From contig JBJKOY010000349.1 in NCBI GenBank assembly GCA_046706945.1, positions 1 through 8,848 of the forward strand: a stretch of DNA of 8,848 nt, written 5' to 3'. A program made the translations under genes and the position numbers. Numbering within the stretch: position 1 is the first letter of the stretch; each line of letters starts with the position of its first letter. Positions 7,053 through 8,848 of this stretch are shown one piece after another. Below the pieces are notes generated by a model. That model was not told where the DNA came from, ran no database searches, and was given only the letters and a program-made list of their open reading frames with translations. Origin of the DNA: FEN-1297 sp046706945 (GTDB taxonomy: Bacteria > Bacteroidota > Ignavibacteria > Ignavibacteriales > Ignavibacteriaceae).

Positions 7053-8165
7053 ATGAAAAATAAATCCGCATTAATCCTTTTTCTGGGAAATATAAAGTAC
7101 GATTCGAGATGCATGAATTTGTATAAGTCCCTGAAAGAGCGCGGATACGAAGTAAAGGTTGTCGGTTTCGATTGGCTTACCGAAGACTTCGAATCCGTGA
7201 AGGACGAGATTTCAATTTACCGGCTTCGCAAAAAAAACCTTTCGCTGACTTTCTATCTTAAATTTTCCGTTGTGATGACGTACCGTCTGCTTTTCTCCCG
7301 GTATTCGATTTGTTTTGCCGAGGATATTTATACTCTGCCCTTCGCGTGCATTGCGAACTTCTTCAAAAGAGGTAAAATAATTTACGATTCGAGGGAACTG
7401 TTCGGGTATCTGGCCGGATTAACCGGAAGGAAAATAATCCAGAGGCTTCTTAGGCTTATCGAAAAAACTTTTATCAGGAGAGCCTACCGGGTGGTGGTGA
7501 CAGGAGATATGGACGCTGAATTTATTAAAAACGAATACGGCATTAATAATATTATCGTCGTAAGGAACCTTCCTTTTTATAAGAAGATAGATGCGGCTTA
7601 CGACTTCAGGGGCAAATACGGGATAGATGAAAAGAAAAAAATTCTCCTTTACCAGGGAATGATCCATCACGGAAGGGGATTGAAAATCATGTTCGATCAG
7701 CTGAAGAATACGGATAAATTTGTGCTTGTAATTCTGGGACACGGGGACAACTACGAATATTACAAAAATCTTTCGGTGGAATCGGGAATTGATAAAAAGG
7801 TTATATTTGCGGGGAAGGTGGGTCAGGAAAATCTCTTGAATTATACCGCCGGCGCGGATGCCGGAATTTCACTTATTGAAAACATCAGTCTGAGCTACTA
7901 TTATGCCCTGCCGAATAAGTTATTTGAATACATTGCGGCCGGAATTCCCGTTATTGCCAGCAACCTGCCTCAAATGAAACGGATAATCGAAGAATATAAA
8001 GTAGGCATAATCGTAGATCCTTCCGATGCAGTATCATTATCGGCGGAGTTGAGGAAATTTTACGAAGACGAAGCGGCATATGCGGAGTTTAAAAAGAATT
8101 GTGCGAAAGCGGCGGAAGAACTTAACTGGCAGAAAGAAATCGAAAATTTATTTTCCGAAATTTAA
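7053..8165 (+). CDS. GT-B glycosyltransferase, family 4-like
   Basis: The 370-aa cytosolic protein has two Rossmann-like halves. The N-terminal half opens with ALILFLGNIKYDSR (6-19), where many GT4 enzymes have a Gly-rich acceptor loop, and includes AEDIYTLPFA (89-98) and YDSRELFG (111-118). The C-terminal half has ILLYQGMIHHGRGL (197-210), LVILGHGDNYEYYK (225-238), IFAGKVGQENLLNYTAGADA (251-270) and the donor-binding segment PNKLFEYIAAGIPVIASNLP (287-306). E292 is the second Glu of the usual EX7E motif; the first position is Tyr284. That variant is common in the NKLFEYxAxGxPV subgroup, so activity is not excluded. The enzyme is expected to use a nucleotide-sugar in building an oligosaccharide. 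It follows FemAB after 72 nt with a Shine-Dalgarno GGAAG (7039-7043) 9 nt before ATG. It ends only 18 nt from the convergent methyltransferase. Confidence 0.87.
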   Translation: MKNKSALILFLGNIKYDSRCMNLYKSLKERGYEVKVVGFDWLTEDFESVKDEISIYRLRKKNLSLTFYLKFSVVMTYRLLFSRYSICFAEDIYTLPFACIANFFKRGKIIYDSRELFGYLAGLTGRKIIQRLLRLIEKTFIRRAYRVVVTGDMDAEFIKNEYGINNIIVVRNLPFYKKIDAAYDFRGKYGIDEKKKILLYQGMIHHGRGLKIMFDQLKNTDKFVLVILGHGDNYEYYKNLSVESGIDKKVIFAGKVGQENLLNYTAGADAGISLIENISLSYYYALPNKLFEYIAAGIPVIASNLPQMKRIIEEYKVGIIVDPSDAVSLSAELRKFYEDEAAYAEFKKNCAKAAEELNWQKEIENLFSEI

Positions 8166-8183
8166 ATTTATCCCGCCGGCCTG

Positions 8184-8848
8184 TTACTTCTTTTTTTTGT
8201 AGATAATCATTATATGCGCGGCGTTATTGTATACCAGGTTGGCAAGCTTATCGAGTATTTTCCATAACCGGAACGGAAAGAATTTAAGTAAAACGTACGT
8301 CCTCAAAAAAATCAGCAATTTGTTTCCGAAGGTTTCCCATTTTACCGATTCAAGATCCTGACTTTTATAAAGATTTACTAGAATGTTTTCGTCGAAAGAA
8401 TGAAGGTGCGCATTTACCGGAGTTTTCCTGTTGCAGTGTATGCACAGGTAGTACCTAATAATTTCCTTATAAGGAGTTGTAATAATTAAAATTCCTCCCG
8501 GTTTTAACGTCCGGAACAGGCTCGCAACAAATTTATTCGGATAAGGGACGTGTTCGATAATTTCGGAGGCTATAATAATATCGAACGAATTGTTCTTAAA
8601 TGGGAGCGAATAACTGTCGGCGGTTATTCCGGAATGATTACCGGACGGATATTTTTTCAGCGCCTTTCGCGGATTTATTGCAGATATATCCAAAGAATAA
8701 ATATTAAAATTTTGCTTAAGAAAATGCGCCGCTACCCATGCCGATCCGCAGCCAACGTCGAGTATTGCCCCGTTATAGTTTTTAATGCGTGAAATTATAT
8801 ATTCGCGAAGTCTTCTTTCGTCGTGCTCGGTAGCGCCGGTCCTGGCCT
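8184..8848 (-). CDS. class I SAM-dependent methyltransferase (5' end beyond window)
   Basis: The reading frame stays open on the minus strand to the right edge, giving 220 visible residues and no start in the window. A shorter version beginning at an internal TTG (8693) would lose the SAM site and should not be used. Visible residues 27-41 read AILDVGCGSAWVAAH, the glycine-rich SAM motif I. IYSLDIS (49-55) supplies the acidic residue after strand 2, ADSYSLPFKNNSFDIIIASE (76-95) and EHV are motif II, and LKPGGILIITTP (114-125) is motif III. This is a Methyltransf_11-type fold. A CIHC pair (135-138) followed by HLH (147-149) could bind zinc or be structural. The C-terminus is hydrophobic and basic (residues 176-220, ending KKKK), possibly membrane-associated. 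Next to glycosyltransferases, a small-molecule or sugar/lipid methyltransferase is likely; the substrate is unknown. It is convergent with the GT4 gene and separated by 18 nt. Confidence 0.88.
   Translation of the reverse strand, partial: ARTGATEHDERRLREYIISRIKNYNGAILDVGCGSAWVAAHFLKQNFNIYSLDISAINPRKALKKYPSGNHSGITADSYSLPFKNNSFDIIIASEIIEHVPYPNKFVASLFRTLKPGGILIITTPYKEIIRYYLCIHCNRKTPVNAHLHSFDENILVNLYKSQDLESVKWETFGNKLLIFLRTYVLLKFFPFRLWKILDKLANLVYNNAAHIMIIYKKKK

Noticed and set aside
8166..8183. bidirectional terminator between the convergent GT4 and methyltransferase genes
   Set aside because: The 18-nt spacer holds only a GCCGGC palindrome and no hairpin with a T-run; the nearby T-run belongs to the lysine codons of the methyltransferase read from the other strand.
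8184..8693. 169-aa methyltransferase starting at TTG 8693
   Set aside because: The frame continues upstream with a perfect SAM motif I, so this start is internal; replaced by a partial gene running to the window edge.

Overview
The window looks like chromosomal DNA from a Gram-negative bacterium of the Bacteroidota/Ignavibacteriota/Chlorobiota group. The main evidence is a secreted protein with a C-terminal type IX secretion (T9SS) sorting domain (YPNPFDP motif, FlgD-like fold, NGVYFYRV near the end) followed by two PorV/PorQ-type outer-membrane barrel genes. This combination is a hallmark of that group. Base composition is moderate (low-to-mid 40s % GC by eye) and even across the window. I see no mobile element, RNA gene or CRISPR array.

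Region 1 (about 1-4422, all + strand) is a tight cell-envelope operon. It begins with the 3' tail of an unidentified gene ending at 97. Next come a lipoprotein with two Ig-like repeats (116-916), a 528-aa T9SS cargo protein with an Asp-box (BNR) propeller overlapping it by 4 bp (913-2499), a PorV/PorQ protein with a TTG start (2509-3495), and a second, diverged PorV/PorQ protein (3520-4422). Gaps are 24 bp or less. The likely logic is export: the cargo carries the sorting signal, and PorV-like barrels are the family that handles such signals at the outer membrane.

Region 2 (4423-8165, + strand) starts after a 115-bp gap that holds a good sigma70-like promoter candidate and a 10-bp palindrome. 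It encodes a multi-pass GT-C (GT39/ArnT-like) glycosyltransferase, a FemAB/GNAT-like acyl- or aminoacyl-transferase, and a GT-B family 4 glycosyltransferase. Region 3 is a convergent minus-strand SAM-dependent methyltransferase whose 5' end lies beyond the right edge of the window. Regions 2 and 3 together look like the edge of a surface-glycan (LPS/capsule/exopolysaccharide) locus.

Every gene here falls into a recognisable family, and I do not see a clearly new system. The most interesting points are the cargo/lipoprotein/twin-PorV cassette, its position next to glycan genes, the promoter-palindrome in the only sizeable gap, and two start-codon or extent corrections (TTG at 2509 and 4538; methyltransferase extending to the window edge).
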